64,000 bases of DNA from Liquidambar formosana. Taxonomy: Eukaryota > Streptophyta > Magnoliopsida > Saxifragales > Altingiaceae. A program made the translations under genes and the position numbers. A model generated the notes under the pieces. The model worked only from the letters and a program-made list of their open reading frames with translations. It ran no database searches and was not told where the DNA came from. Positions 42,626-54,159 of the stretch are shown one piece after another (within the stretch, counting starts at the first letter, position 1; every line of letters begins with the position of its first letter). Where the stretch lies: the NCBI GenBank assembly GCA_039720395.1, contig CM077832.1, positions 30,479,316 to 30,543,315 on the forward strand, written 5' to 3'.

Positions 42626-44719
42626 TTATTTGTAATTGAAGGATTTACCAACGGACACTTCATTTCAAGGCAAGTGGATTCTGTTCAAGTTTAGTCCATT
42701 TTCACTTTTCCTTCCTATAGTTTTTCTTCTCTCTACAATGTGCCCTCTATAGTTTTAAAGTGCAGGATTTACACTTAAATTTGTATAGAAGGCTTGGTCC
42801 ACAATTCCACTTTAAAAGGGTCCAATTATTCAAGGAAGAGTGGAGCCTTAAGAACAATTAGTGACACATTGATTAGAAATGTAAATTTATGGATGAAGTG
42901 GTTCACATTGATTAGAAATGTAAGTTTATGGATGAAGTAGTTCTTAATCTAAGATTAACTTAATTTTTTATATGCATGACTTACATAAAAATACTATCTA
43001 ATCCAATTTTCACAAAATATGAATCACAGATAGAATTATTAAAACTTGTTTCAAACGATCCTAACCCATTAATTAAAACCCATGAAACTTGATGGAAATA
43101 AGCTACGTCATGAAAAATATTACTCCGTATATCCAAAATGAAAATTTTTAAAATTAATTTTGTAACAATAAAATGATAAGTGATAATTATAAAAAAAATA
43201 AATTATTTGATGTGTATGTTGTTAATACTAGTAGTACTACTACTACTAACAAAAACAGCAAGTTTACTCATTTCTCTTGAACTTTTATATGATGTATTAA
43301 AGTATTGCATCAGTGCCCTCTTCTAATTTACACGACTTGATTGATTTCACTATCGAAATGGATTGCAGGTATTTGATCACAATGGGCTAGCAGAGGAATT
43401 TAGTTCTTGCAATATGGAAGATTTATGTCAAACATATCAATCAGTTAACTGGGTTGTAGCTGGGCTTAAATTTAAGTGCTATGTAGTGAATATAAGTGGT
43501 TATTATATATGTTGTGTATTTCACTTCCAATTTACTATGTAATGTTTTCATTTTGCCAAACATATTATACACTTGTGTGCACATTTTATGGTCTAAGGCA
43601 AAATTCTCTAATTCCCTTCTTTTCCGCGTCATTATTAGAAATTGTCTATTTGAAGCAAATCCTACTTCCCATATTGAACACTCTAAAAGTCTAAATGCTT
43701 TAGAAATTTTCAGAGGAAACTCTAAAAAAATTTTGAAAAAAAACTCGCATAGGGAAAAACCATGTTTTGTCCGCAATTAACAAGAAGGTGAATTTTTAAG
43801 ATTTTTAAGACTCGTGTGAATTTTTAAGAGGGTTGGTTTAAATAGGTAGACGATGTGGTCCGTTATTGGCCCTCCAATCAAGTTAAAATGACATGCCACT
43901 TTAGGAGGCGTAAACTGGAGGGGACTACAGGGCAGCAAAATAGAGGGGAATTGAACCGCGGGGGTGTTGGCCAAAATGAAAAAAGATAGAATGACACTAA
44001 TAATTAGAGGGTGAGACTCATTGATTATCTATTGGCACTTTGCACTGGTTGAAGTTACAACTTACAAGCAAAGGTGGGGCCTGTTTGGGTGTGTAATATA
44101 TTCGAAATTAAATTGTTTGAAACTTTTTATATAATATTAAAAGCACAAATCTTATACTTTAAATTAACAAATTTAGAAAAATAAAAGTTGTCATTATAAA
44201 TATGAGTGAAAATTCAAAATAGTGGTATTTCATGACTTTATAAGAATTAGTCCTTTTGTGAACCAAATAAAATTCATTAAAAACAAAATTGTTTACATCT
44301 AGGAATAACAAGATTCCCGATAGTCTTATACGATTACATCTCATAATTTTTGAGGAAATCTATGTTTCCAAATATTGATATCACTGGTGCAATGATAGCC
44401 CAAATTTGCAGCATAATCAGTTACTCTATTTGCTTGCTTATATATATGTCTAGTAGCCACCTGACTGAATCAAACCAAGAGACCTTTGATATCTTGAACA
44501 AGATTAGTTATACTCTAATGAAATTGTTAAATATCACAAATCGCGTTAATTACCAACTGCGAATCACCTTTAATTTGAATCTTCTTAATTTTTTTTTCAA
44601 ATGGTATAGCAAGACCATTACATCAACTATAAGATCGTATTAGAACAATTTCACAAAAATCACTTACTATCTTGACACAAAACTAAACCAGAGGCCCAAA
44701 TAAACAAATAACCCACTAA
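42626..44719. other. NLR downstream region, no further gene
   Basis: AT-rich sequence. CAAGTGGATTC at 42671 echoes a word in the last LRR codons. Sequence from about 43368, behind a TTGCAG, reads 'tatttgatcacaatgggcta' and could be a 3' UTR exon. A TA/GTA repeat patch lies at 43225-43250. The remaining open frames are short and unconvincing. Confidence 0.5.
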
Positions 44720-45325
44720 GAGCATCTTCTGAGCTAAATTACTTGTGCTGTTGCTATTTTTGCACATGGTACATGGTATAGTGCCAAATGCTATAATTTG
44801 GCACAAGGTGCTCCAATGGTGCAAATGATATAGTGTGATATTTTTTGCCACAACCTCCATTCCCTTCATTTTTTATAAACTACCAACTACCATCTTCTGA
44901 CCTCTATTGTTCCAACCACAAAATTATGATGCTAACTAGATTTGCCCATGTGTGAATTTTTTAAAAAAATCTAGTTATGATGCTAACTAAATTTGCTCGT
45001 GTACGGCCTTTTTTTTTTATATATTTTTATATAAGATTTCAATATTATTTTTGAAAATATTGTATTTATTTATGGGCTGTTTGGTTACTTAGAAAATTTT
45101 GGAAGAAATATTATATTTTTCACAGTTACTAGTGTGTTTGGTTGTTGAGAAATGAAGGAAGAGCTGACATAGCAAATAGAGCAATAGCTCACCCTTGTGC
45201 TATATGGCACAAAGGTAAACTATTGTTATTTTTAACACAAGTTTTTAGCACATCATTAGAACAGTCCAATTTGTGTTAAATGCTATAATATAGCAGTAGT
45301 ACAGGTTATAGTTCAAAAAATGCTC
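44720..45325. mobile_element. PIF/Harbinger-type MITE, second family
   Basis: The left end GAGCATCTTCTGAGCTA is inverted at the right end (TTCAAAAAATGCTC), imperfectly. TAA flanks both sides (44717-44719 and 45326-45328). 'tgctat' and 'ggcacaa' words recur inside in both orientations. No gene. Confidence 0.6.
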
Positions 45326-45375
45326 TAATAGGTGAAGTCGTGAAGAATGAGATAGATGATAAAAAGTAATAAAAT

Positions 45376-45686
45376 AAATAAATAAATAAAGACCAAAGGG
45401 TCAAAGGCGGGCTTCAAATATCTTCGACCTGTCATTTTGTCAGTCCTCTCTCACTCACTTCTCTGCTTATCACCACATCTTTTTCCTTTTTCCTTTTTTC
45501 CTTTTGTTGGGATAATAATCTCACCACATCTCTCTCTCTCTCTCTTTCTCCTTCTTCTCCTTCTGAGGGGTGTTCTTAGGTACACTTAGACCTTCTCTCT
45601 CTCTTTTAATGACACATATTATGGGTTTAATTTTCTTCAATTTTAGAGTTTTAATCTGTGGATCCGATAAATCCAGTAAAACTGTG
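45376..45686 (+). pseudogene. Orphan copy of the NLR leader region
   Basis: It matches 39270-39570 in order: 'aaagaccaaagggtcaaagg', 'cttcaaatatcttcgacctg', CACCACATCTTTTTC, AATGACACATATTATGGG and TTTTCTTCAATTTTAG. It then stops and joins directly to the middle of HMG exon 1 at about 45687. No NLR coding sequence follows. It is the left edge of block C and marks the duplication junction. Confidence 0.8.
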
Positions 45687-47188
45687 AAGAATTCATTATT
45701 GATGACCAAGGAAAGGCAGAATCAGAGCAATCGTCAAATTATAATGAAGATGAAGAGGAGGTAGAGGCAAGAGGTGGTGTTCCTTGGACACCTATGCAAG
45801 ATAGGGTCGGCAATTATTCAAGAATGTACAGGGGCCACGGAACGCATGGGCAGTCTTTTTGTAAGCAATTTAGCAGCTTTAAATCATATGAATGTCCATA
45901 ATTTTGAGTTATATGTAATGACCTCATTCCCCACTTTTCACCCTCCTATCGCAGGTCGGTACAAGGAAGGAGAAGGTTGCCACGCCAGCTGCATCATCTC
46001 TAAACAAGGCTGCGGTGAGTTATGTAGATAACTATTTTGAAGAATGGATTTTGTTAACTGTTTGACCAATCGAATGTCAAATGTAGGTGGTGACACTTGC
46101 ATCCGACAGGTGGAGATCAATGTCGAAAGAAGATAAAGCTTTGTATGAAGATATTGCAGCCAAAAACCGTGCAGACTACTATGCTGACTTTCCCCCGAAG
46201 AGCCAGAGGAAAACTGCTAAGGTATGTTAGTAATTTGTAGTTTATTGATTTGTTTCTTAGTGAACACTTTTGTTCATTCAGTGGGATGACACACTGCATG
46301 AACACCAAATCCCTCTTTACATGCCTTGTCCTGGTTGATATATTCTACTTAGTTGTTCTGCTATTGCATGTGTGTTGGAAGCGCACAAATGGAGTAGATG
46401 TGGTAGTTAATGTTGTGTTGGATTTCTATCTGGTCGTTATAATGTACCAACAGAAGATAACTCAATGATTTCTCCATTTTATGCCAGGTTGTACTTGCAT
46501 TGCATTGGGTTCCCACATGTCCAAAGTCTGAGAGTCCAAAGTCTTTTTTGGTGGTCTTGTAGCCACTCAAATGAGCATAATCCTTCTTTTGTCAATTTTA
46601 TACTGTCTAAGTTTATAGATGGGGTTGTTGGCTAGTGCTTGTATATACCTTATGTACTTGGGCTGGGGCCTTTTGTTTCTAATACATATTTACTTCATCA
46701 AAAAACTAAATGTGGGAGACATCAAACAGAAGGCTCAATTTGAAAAAGTACTGAGATCCATTTCAAATATTTTTTGAGGTATTGATGTTTTCGTCACATG
46801 ATTTGAATGACTAAAACCCATGAGCTACAATCCTTGTCTATTTAGAAAAACCAACTACCCATAATTTCCAATGGACGAAGAAACTGCTTTGGCCTCAGAA
46901 TGTTTATAAATCGCATGTGATGAATGTCTTCGGTATTGTTTGAACGCCCACTTATGACAACTTCCTTTAACCTTTACTTGCACTATTCCAAATGAGTTGG
47001 TTTTGTGGTGTCGCAATTTATGTTGTTATGTTGGACATAAATGGCAAAAGTCAGTTCCTGTAATGATATTGCATGTTTCTTGATGCTGGTTTATTTATTT
47101 ATTTATTTATTCTGGTGTGTTTGATGCTGCTTTATTCGTTGCTCCCTTTTTCTGTTTAAAGGCTACTTCTGCTTCAGCTGCAACTTGA
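45687..47188 (+). pseudogene. HMG-box-like gene, copy C, 5'-truncated
   Basis: It starts within exon 1 at EEFIIDDQG without the start codon. Exon 1 ends at 45860, exon 2 is 45955-46014, exon 3 is 46087-46221 and exon 4 is 47162-47188, with the same GT/AG borders as copy B. Exon 3 encodes ASDRWRSMSKEDKALYEDIA. Compared with A, bases are missing after NYS, so exon 1 is out of frame. The large TIR insertion of copy B is absent, giving a normal intron 3 of about 0.9 kb. Without a start it cannot make the protein unless transcription begins in the fused NLR leader. Confidence 0.65.
46590..46707 (+). mobile_element. LINE 3' tail-like segment in block C
   Basis: Counterpart of 28480-28607: 'ttgggctggggccttttg' and 'cttcatc' then AAAAAA. 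It lies within intron 3 of the HMG-like gene. Confidence 0.45.
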
Positions 47189-47209
47189 ACTAACTGATTT
47201 CATTGTTGG

Positions 47210-48149
47210 CGGTGAAGAACATGGGATTTGGCAGACTTGAAGTGCAAACTTGTTTGCAGAAGCTTGTGCAAGTAGTTGGTGGAGCATTTCGACACAGCCC
47301 ACTGCTGCCTAAACTTTGGGAATGGGCAGGTATATCCAATAAGTCTAGATGATGTCGAGTTCGTTATGGGTATCTCAGCCACCAAAGCTGATGTACCCAA
47401 AGTTGGTGCATCTGATGAGGTGAACCACTTACGACAAAAGTATAATGCTATGAAGACTGGAGTGCCGTATTTGGTTCTTGTTAGTGATTTCCGGAGTGGT
47501 GATTCTGGGGATCGGTTTTGCCGGTTGTTCATACTTTATTTCTTGGGCATATTGTTGTTCCATGTCAGTAGTTGATGTTGAAAAAATTCGCAACTATAAT
47601 TGGGCGAAATTTGTTCTTGGATGGCTGTTGAAAAAGTTTAAGGCTTTTAGGGCGGCATATAGCATCCTAAACACAGCAAGAGATTGGAAGAAGAGGAAGT
47701 CTAACTCGCAGAAGTATGTGCTAGGAGAATGCCTCATATTTTTAATGGGTATGGACCTTTCTACTCGGTAACCATTGGCCCTTTATGCCTACCTTCCTTG
47801 CTGACCTAGGAATTTTTAATGAGACAATTGTTCTACTTTGATCGTGCGGCTCTGGATATTGCAAGCGTTCCTCGTGAGACCCCACTTTTGAAGGGCTGGA
47901 CAGATGAGTTAATCTGGAAGAGGGAGGATGAGGTCAAGCATATGGGCTTTTATGCTGACATGTTCGGTGCACGGACAATTGGATTTACAATTGCAGAGCT
48001 TCCCCCTGGTGTTGATCTGACAGATCCGGTTATTGTCATGCAATCAAACTATTTACTATGTGCTTTTCCCAAAAAAAAAATTTCTGGGTATAATTGTTTC
48101 TACTATGTTGACCACTATACAATTACAGGGGCAGCTCCTTTCTAGGTAG
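47210..48149 (+). pseudogene. Ulp1/plant-mobile-domain-like family gene, copy C
   Basis: Same pieces as copy B: HFDTAHCCLNFGNGQVYPIS, DDVEFVMGISATKADVPKVG, FCRLFILYFLGILLFH, VEKIRNYNWAKFVLGW and QLFYFDRAALDIASVPRETP. This copy keeps VEK where B has lost bases, but other shifts remain. The frame runs through TGAAPF into a stop and then the copia insertion. Beyond the element the host frame could resume as VVPPQFIWQPTTACHM (53333-53385), which gives a hint of the original 3' coding sequence. Function unknown. Confidence 0.5.
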
Positions 48150-48483
48150 TATAAACGTTTGATTGTGTTTCTCACTCAAGGTGAGAATAGAGAAGAGAAA
48201 TTCAGAAGGTGACTGATTGGAGGAATTTGTCCCAATCAATTTGTGGGAATTACCTCAATTAAAGGGATCTTCCTTCCAAAAATACACCTAAGGAATATTT
48301 ACAATATATTTGACTGTTGACAGCAATCTACACCAAAGACATGGGAGGATATCACGTCATTCCTCTGGAGCATGATCTTGGGTTTCCATATGAGGAGGAT
48401 TTTCTTGAAATGTAGTGGATGAGTTGGACTTGTGTGAGTCAGCCAAGTTGGACGAATCCACATTCCCTTGAGTGTTTATAATA
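48150..48483 (-). repeat. Copia 3' LTR
   Basis: A 334-bp LTR, TATAAACG...ATAATA in plus orientation. It lacks the CTATTTATAAAG segment found in the other LTR and in block B. Confidence 0.92.
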
Positions 48484-48587
48484 CTCCCCCACAAACTAGG
48501 CAAAGGTTGCAAACATAGGCCTAGTTTGTTCCGCAAAGAATGATGAGACGCATGAGGCAAAGGCTTGGTGAAGATGTCAGCGAGCTA

Positions 48588-50558
48588 CGAGTGGGAAGGA
48601 ACAAATTGTGTCACCAAATTTCTGAGAGCAACTTTTTCACGAACAAAGTGATAATCGAGTTCAATATGTTTAGTACGCCCATGAAAGACAAGGTTCACCG
48701 TCATAAATAGAGCACTAAGATTTTCACAATGAAGAGTAGGTGGTTTAGAAAGTTTAATTCCAATATCTTGTAGAAGTGAGGATAACCAAGTGAGTTCGGC
48801 TGCTGTAGAGGCCATTGAACAGTACTCTGCTTCAGCACTTGAACGAGCAACTGTGGGTTGTTTCTTGGCACACCATGAAATGCAATTGCCCCCAGGAAAG
48901 GTGCAAAAACCAATCGTGGACCTTCTAGTCAGAGGACACCCAACCCAATCTACATCAGAAAATGCATATTGATCCAAGGAGCTTTGAGCTGATATATGCA
49001 TGCCATACTCAAGGGTTCCACCCACATAACGTAGAATACGTTTAACAGCTTGATAGTGTTTCATTGCTGCGTGCATAAATTGACAAACAAAATTAACCGA
49101 ATATGAAATGTCGGGTCTGGTAAAAGTGAGATATTGCAAAGCACCAACAATGCTTGGATAATGTGTGGGATCAAGAAATGGCTCCTTGCTAGATGCTGAG
49201 GACTGTCCTTTGATAGCCATAGGAGTGGAGATTGATTTACACCCAATCATTTGAGCACGAACAAGAAGGTCACGAGCACACTTGGACTGACATAAAAATA
49301 GTCCCATGGAGGAAGCATGCACCTCAATACCAAGGAAGTATTGAATAGGTCCAAGGTCCTTAATAGCAAATTCACGACCAAGCTCACATAAAAACCAGTG
49401 TAGAAAATCATGGTTACTTCCTGTAAGTATCATATCATCCACATAGATAAGTAAAAGTAGTGTGCCACGATTGGAATGAAAAATGAATAATGATGGATCA
49501 GCAGTGCTGCAAAAGAAACCAAGATTAAGTAAAAAAATAATTAATCTATCAAACCAAGCATAGGGTGCTTGTTTAAGCCCATAGAGAGCACGTTTGAGAA
49601 GGCAAACATAGGAAGGGAATAGTGGATCATGAAAGCCAGGAGGCTGTTCCATGTACAAAGGAGTAGATAAGTGTCCATGCAAAAATGCATTCTTGACGTC
49701 AAGTTGCCAGATTTCCCAATGATGAATGGTAGCGATGGTGAGAACCAGACGAATGCTCCCAGGTTTTACTACAGGTGAAAATGTTTCTAAATAGTCGACC
49801 CCATCAATTCGATGAAATCCTTTAGCTACAAGATGTGCCTTTAGCCTATCAAGACTTCCATTTGATTTAAACTTCGTTTTAAAAACCCACTTGCTGCCAA
49901 TAACATTCGTGTCTTTTGAACGTGGAACAAGATCCCATGTTTGGTTGGCTTGCAAAGCTTCGAGTTCCTCATGCATAGCTGCTGTCCATCCAGGGTGGTG
50001 CAATGCTGAGTGCACAGACTTTGGTTCAGATGGAATGTCATTGGATGAAGCAATGAGGTGAGGATGAGCATAGCGCGGATTGGATTTGAATACACCAAGT
50101 TGAGATCTAGTAACCATAGAATGTGTGCGAGACTCTTGAACATCTATTGCAAGCACGGGGTTAGGCTCTGAACTTGAGTTGAAATCTTCCATGGAGGCCA
50201 AGTTGGACGATTCTTCCATTGTGGGTGGTGTGTCTATGTCAATGAAGATTGCATTGGATGGTCCTAGCATAGAGGATGATAGTTCCATTGGTGTAGGAGC
50301 CAAGTCAACTTGCGTAGGGGCAAGTTGGTTTGTAGTAGCTACATGTTGTCCCATCATAAGTTGCTGGGCATAGACCTTGTGATGGTGTTTACACACTTCC
50401 AATTGGTTGGGCTGCAATGTCACATGATGGTACAAATGGTGATGATTGAGGCAATAATGATGGTTCCATCTCACCTGCAAAAGAAGATGCATTAGAGTCA
50501 TGTGGGTCCCCCCATTCATTATAAGTTGACATCTCCCCCTCCATTGGCTGAGTTCCAT
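48588..50558 (-). pseudogene. Copia reverse transcriptase and RNase H region
   Basis: The longest open piece of the element, about 650 codons. After a low-quality frame-shifted start, the RT begins near HPGWTAAMHEELEALQANQT and continues WDLVPRSKDTNVIGSKWVFK, LDVKNAFLHG, LYGLKQAPYAWF and the catalytic YVDDM (about 49440). RNase H follows with ADPSLF upstream, SDVDWVGCPLTRRSTIGFC, RSSAEAEYCSM and TKHIELDYHFVREKV, ending VPSHS. RT copies the element's RNA into DNA, and RNase H removes the RNA strand. The catalytic Asp pair is present, but the fused upstream reading frame is broken, so no full polyprotein is made. Confidence 0.92.
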
Positions 50559-50712
50559 ACAGTGAGTTAGGATCTATAAATTGAAAAACCGACTCATCAA
50601 AAACCACATGCCGAGAAACATAAATTCGGTCTGTTATAGGATTGAGACATTTATATCCTTTATGTTTAGCACTATATCCAATAAAAACACAAGGCACAGA
50701 TTTAGGTTCCAA
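50389..50712 (-). pseudogene. Copia integrase C-terminal region
   Basis: It encodes KSVPCVFIGYSAKHKGYKCL and YVSRHVVFDE, the typical segment between the copia integrase core and RT. It is out of frame with both neighbours. Confidence 0.85.
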
Positions 50713-50892
50713 TTTAGTCTGTCTGTAATCACCAAGATATGGAAAAACACTTGCAGCCTAAGATCCGTAAGGATGCATAATCTGGATGATTGCCGAAGCA
50801 TCGAAAATATGGAGAGTCCATATCTAGCTGAGGAGATGGCAATCAATTAATTAAGAATACTGTCGTAGCAAAGCATTCAACCCAAAATTTCT

Positions 50893-51247
50893 ATAGTGAG
50901 TTTGCATGAAACATCATAGTCAATCCTAACTCCATGACATTTCGGTGCTTCCTTTCAGCAACCCCATTTTGTTCGGGTGTTTTAGGACAAGCTGATTGAT
51001 AACGAATCCCCAAATTTGCCAAAACAGTTGCAAACTCTGTTTTTCCAAATTCACCACCCTCATTACATTGAAAAACTTTAATCTTCTTATTAAACTGACA
51101 ATCAATGAATTTTTGAAAATATATAAAGCATTCAAAAAATTCAGATTTTTTGCGAAGAGGGTAGAACCAAGTAAATCGGGTGCATCCATCAACAAAAATT
51201 ACATAACATCGATATCTGTCAGTTGACTTCACTGGTGCAGGACCCAC
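50893..51247 (-). pseudogene. Copia integrase core, with D-to-N change
   Basis: The frame covers FVDGCTRFTWFYPL (first Asp), VFQCNEGGEF and QNGVAERKHRNVMELG (Glu). Integrases of this family read FQ.D.GGEF at the second position, and here an Asn replaces the catalytic Asp. The DDE triad is therefore incomplete even without the frameshifts. Upstream, at 51229-51540 in another frame, lies the zinc-binding pre-integrase part, WHQRWGHPHNKIVDFLFHQS and CDSCQLGK. Confidence 0.88.
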
Positions 51248-51770
51248 AGATCACAATGAATTTTTTCAAAAGGCTCATTACAATCATCATCATAATAATT
51301 AATAAAAGAAAGTCGACAAGATTTGCCCAGTTGACAACTGTCACAAATTTTCTCACATTGATTCTCAGAATTAAACTTAATAAAACTTTGATGAAAAAGG
51401 AAATCTACGATCTTATTGTGAGGATGCCCCCATCGTTGGTGCCATCCTTCTTTATTCACTCTCCTAAAGCGATTTGAGAAGAGTGCCGTATGGCCTGTAT
51501 CCAATGCATAAAGCCCTCCTCTCCTTCTTCCAGTTGCCACTACTGGTCTGCTCTTTGGTCCCTAATGACAAATCCATTTGCATCAAACTCAAAAATATAT
51601 GGCATGTCATTTGTGAGTTGACTGACTGATAATAAATCCTTTTTAATATTAGGGACAAAGAGAACATTTTTTAAAGGAATTGAAACATCACCACAGTTGA
51701 CTTGTGAATCGTCGACATGCGTAATATCAAGGATATGGCCGTTTCCAACCATAACCCCATCAAATCCATT

Positions 51771-52916
51771 CTAGGGCCTTAAGTTTTGTAACTTACCAAT
51801 ATCACCAGTCATGTGAGTTGTAGCACCCGTGTCTGGAAGCCAGTCCAACTCTTGCTTCTCACCAATGGTTAGAGCAGCCAAAGCTTGTGGAGCATCATCA
51901 GGTTGGTAGGAATGGTTGAAGCGATTGAAACACTTGAGTGCTGTATGCTTTTGCTTTCCGCAAATCTGACAAGTGACTTCAGCATTTGTACCACCACTGT
52001 TGGCATGCACATTAGTTGGGCCAGAGTTGCAGACACGCGCTCCAAAATTGCTAGGACCAGCTTGGTTGAAACCTGCATTGCATTAAACTGAGCACCACCA
52101 CTAGTCCTATTCCCATTAGTACCATCAGTTTGAATAAATCCTTTTCCCTTAGAATTAAATCGAGAACCATTTCCCTTTTTTCGGTTTTGAGCACCATTGG
52201 TCTTTTGACCAAAGAATGCCATTTGAGGTGGGTTTGATGCATGGAGTTGATTTCGGGCTTCATGACTTTGGAGAAGAGGAACAATATCACGATAAGTTGG
52301 GACAAGTGGTTTAAGCATTGGTGTAACAAAGTGTTCATATTCAGGACCCAATCCATGCAATAACCAATACACTTTGTTTTTATCAGGAACGATTTTACCT
52401 ATTGCAGCCAAGTCATCACATAAGGCTTTGAATTTTCGGAGGTTCTCGCTCAATGAATCAGTCCCTTTGCGAAAAAGAGACATTTGTTGAATTAGTTGAA
52501 ACTCTCTTTCTTGAGAACTCTGTGCAAATGCATCTTCCAAAGCACTCCAAACATCTGCAGTAGTAACAAGTCCAACCACGAGTCCAAGAACCTCTTCAGA
52601 CAAGGTTCCTGTGATCCAGTCGCGTAGAAGACGGTCAGACCTTCTCCAAGCAATAAAGGCTGGATTTTGAGTTACCTTAGATCCGCTGGTGGCATCCCCT
52701 TCAGATTCAGTAATTGTTGGACTAGGCATCACGAATGCACCATCGAGAAAGCCTTGCATATCTTGGCTTTCAATGAGGGCAAGCATTTGAGTCCTCCACA
52801 GTAAATAATTGTTTGGGGGTGAGACGCAAGGAAACAAAGTTCCCAACATTCAAGGTAACTGGGTAAGGGTACTGGTTCAGTGAGGAAGAGGATGAGGAAG
52901 AGAATGACAAGGCCAT
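51771..52916 (-). pseudogene. Copia gag and protease region
   Basis: Gag starts at ATG 52914-52916 (MALSFSSSSSS, VTLNVGNFVSLRL), shifts frame near 52828, then continues NNYLLWRTQMLALIESQDMQ and WSALEDAFAQSSQEREFQLI, typical copia gag. The CCHC knuckle CQICGKQKHTALKC lies at about 51930-51972. The protease motif LPDTGATTHMT follows at about 51835. An in-frame stop after LQNLRP at 51771 ends the frame. At least one more shift separates gag from the knuckle. Confidence 0.88.
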
Positions 52917-52953
52917 GGCAAAAAAAGAATTCTCTCTCTATTCTACACCGATA

Positions 52954-52966
52954 GGCTCTGATACCA
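52954..52966 (-). other. Copia primer-binding site
   Basis: TGGTATCAGAGCC on the minus strand, the standard site for initiator Met-tRNA priming, directly next to the 5' LTR end. Confidence 0.95.
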
Positions 52967-53331
52967 TATAAACGTTTGATTGTGTTTCTCACTGAAGGTG
53001 AGAATAGAGAAGAGAAATTCACTATTTATAAAGATTTACAAATCTGTAGATGGAAGGTGACTGATTGGAGGAATTTGTCCCGATCAATTTGTGGGAATTA
53101 CCTCAATTAAAGGGATCTTCCTTCCAATGATACACCTAAGGAATATTTACAATATATTTGACTATTGACAGCAATCTACACCAAAGACATAGGAGAATAT
53201 CACGTCATTCCTCTGGAGCATGATCTTGGGTTTCCATATGAGGAGGATTTTCCTGAAATGTAGTGGATGAGTTGGACTTGTGTGAATCAGCAAAGTTGGA
53301 CGAATCCACATTCCCTTGAGTGTCTCTAATG
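52967..53331 (-). repeat. Copia 5' LTR
   Basis: A 365-bp LTR, TATAAACG...CTAATG in plus orientation. The terminal base differs from the other copies (CTAATA). A TATTTATAAA-like promoter segment near 53023 is retained here and lost in the 3' LTR. Confidence 0.92.
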
Positions 53332-53336
53332 GGTAG

Positions 53337-54130
53337 TGCCTCCTCAGTTTATATGGCAACCAACCACAGCATGCCATATGCTTTAGGGGGTGTTCAGTAC
53401 AGTTACCCCTTTCTCTCCTCCACCTTGTGAACTGATGAGAGCTTCTCTCCAAGTCTCATTTTATCATGCTGTGATTTATTGGCAGACATGGTGGAGAGGA
53501 GACTACTAGAGAGGAGCCAAACCCAACTCTTAAGATTATATTTTTTTTGCACAGTTGATCTGCATTCTGCAAGACCTAGCTTTTCAGAATTCTCTCAATT
53601 GTTACACATTGACAAATATACATGTTGTCTTAAGAGATTCATTTTTTATTAAAAGGAATTTTAAATTTCGTAGAGGTTGCAAAATTTCAGGAACTTCTAA
53701 TTTATTGCAATCTTGCAACTTTCAGAACTGCTTTATTTTGGGATCCATCTTTACATTGGAACTAACCTTGCACTCTTTTTACTGATGTTGCACACTTGCA
53801 CCTCTTGGTTGGTGGCTTTAAATTCTACTATGATCCTTAATAGAACTTCTTATTCTCTGATATTAAAGTGGCACGGTTTTTGCATTTCATGTGTGTGAGA
53901 TCATAATTTAAAATTGCCTTACATTGGTGCTTTTAGTACAGCAGAACTTTGTCTTTCTACTATCTAGCCATGTGATAGCTGATTTTAGTCTTTCAAGGTA
54001 AGTTGTAGAATGGATAGAGTGGGGACTTTCCTATCCTATTTTTTACACACCACCCCCCCCAAATTTTTGTTTTTCCTTTTCCCTAAATAACAAATTCAAT
54101 TAGAAGGGGTAGAGTGGGACTTTCCTATCT
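53337..54130. other. Block C spacer, no clear gene
   Basis: The first 50 bases may be the 3' coding remnant of the Ulp1-like gene. The rest is T-rich with no recognised frame. A C-run lies at 54051-54060. Confidence 0.5.
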
Positions 54131-54159
54131 TTTTTTTTTTGCCTTTCATATTGAGAATA

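Larger units (their letters stand above)
48150..53331 (-). mobile_element. Full-length Ty1/copia retrotransposon, decayed
   Basis: The element is in minus orientation: 5' LTR 52967-53331, 3' LTR 48150-48483. GGTAG flanks both ends (48145-48149 and 53332-53336). The primer-binding site (52954-52966, minus) is TGGTATCAGAGCC, complementary to initiator Met-tRNA. The polypurine tract GTGGGGGAG abuts the 3' LTR. Internal order is gag, CCHC, protease, integrase, RT, RNase H, which is the copia order. The LTRs differ by substitutions and a 32-bp deletion in the 3' copy, so the insertion is not recent. Several frameshifts and a stop rule out autonomous activity. Confidence 0.95.

Noticed and set aside
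43120..43180. 'attactccgtatatcc' as a Stowaway terminal repeat
   Set aside because: No partner end within several hundred bases.
52954..52966. TGGTATCAGAGCC as part of a tRNA gene (also near 7125, 18000 and 63977)
   Set aside because: These are primer-binding sites or look-alikes next to LTR ends. No cloverleaf with four stems can be built around them.
48150..53331. Copia element as an active retrotransposon, or as an integrated pararetrovirus
   Set aside because: The LTRs, tRNA primer site and gag-protease-integrase-RT-RNase H order are copia. There is no movement protein or caulimovirus order. Frameshifts, a stop and an altered integrase residue show it is dead.
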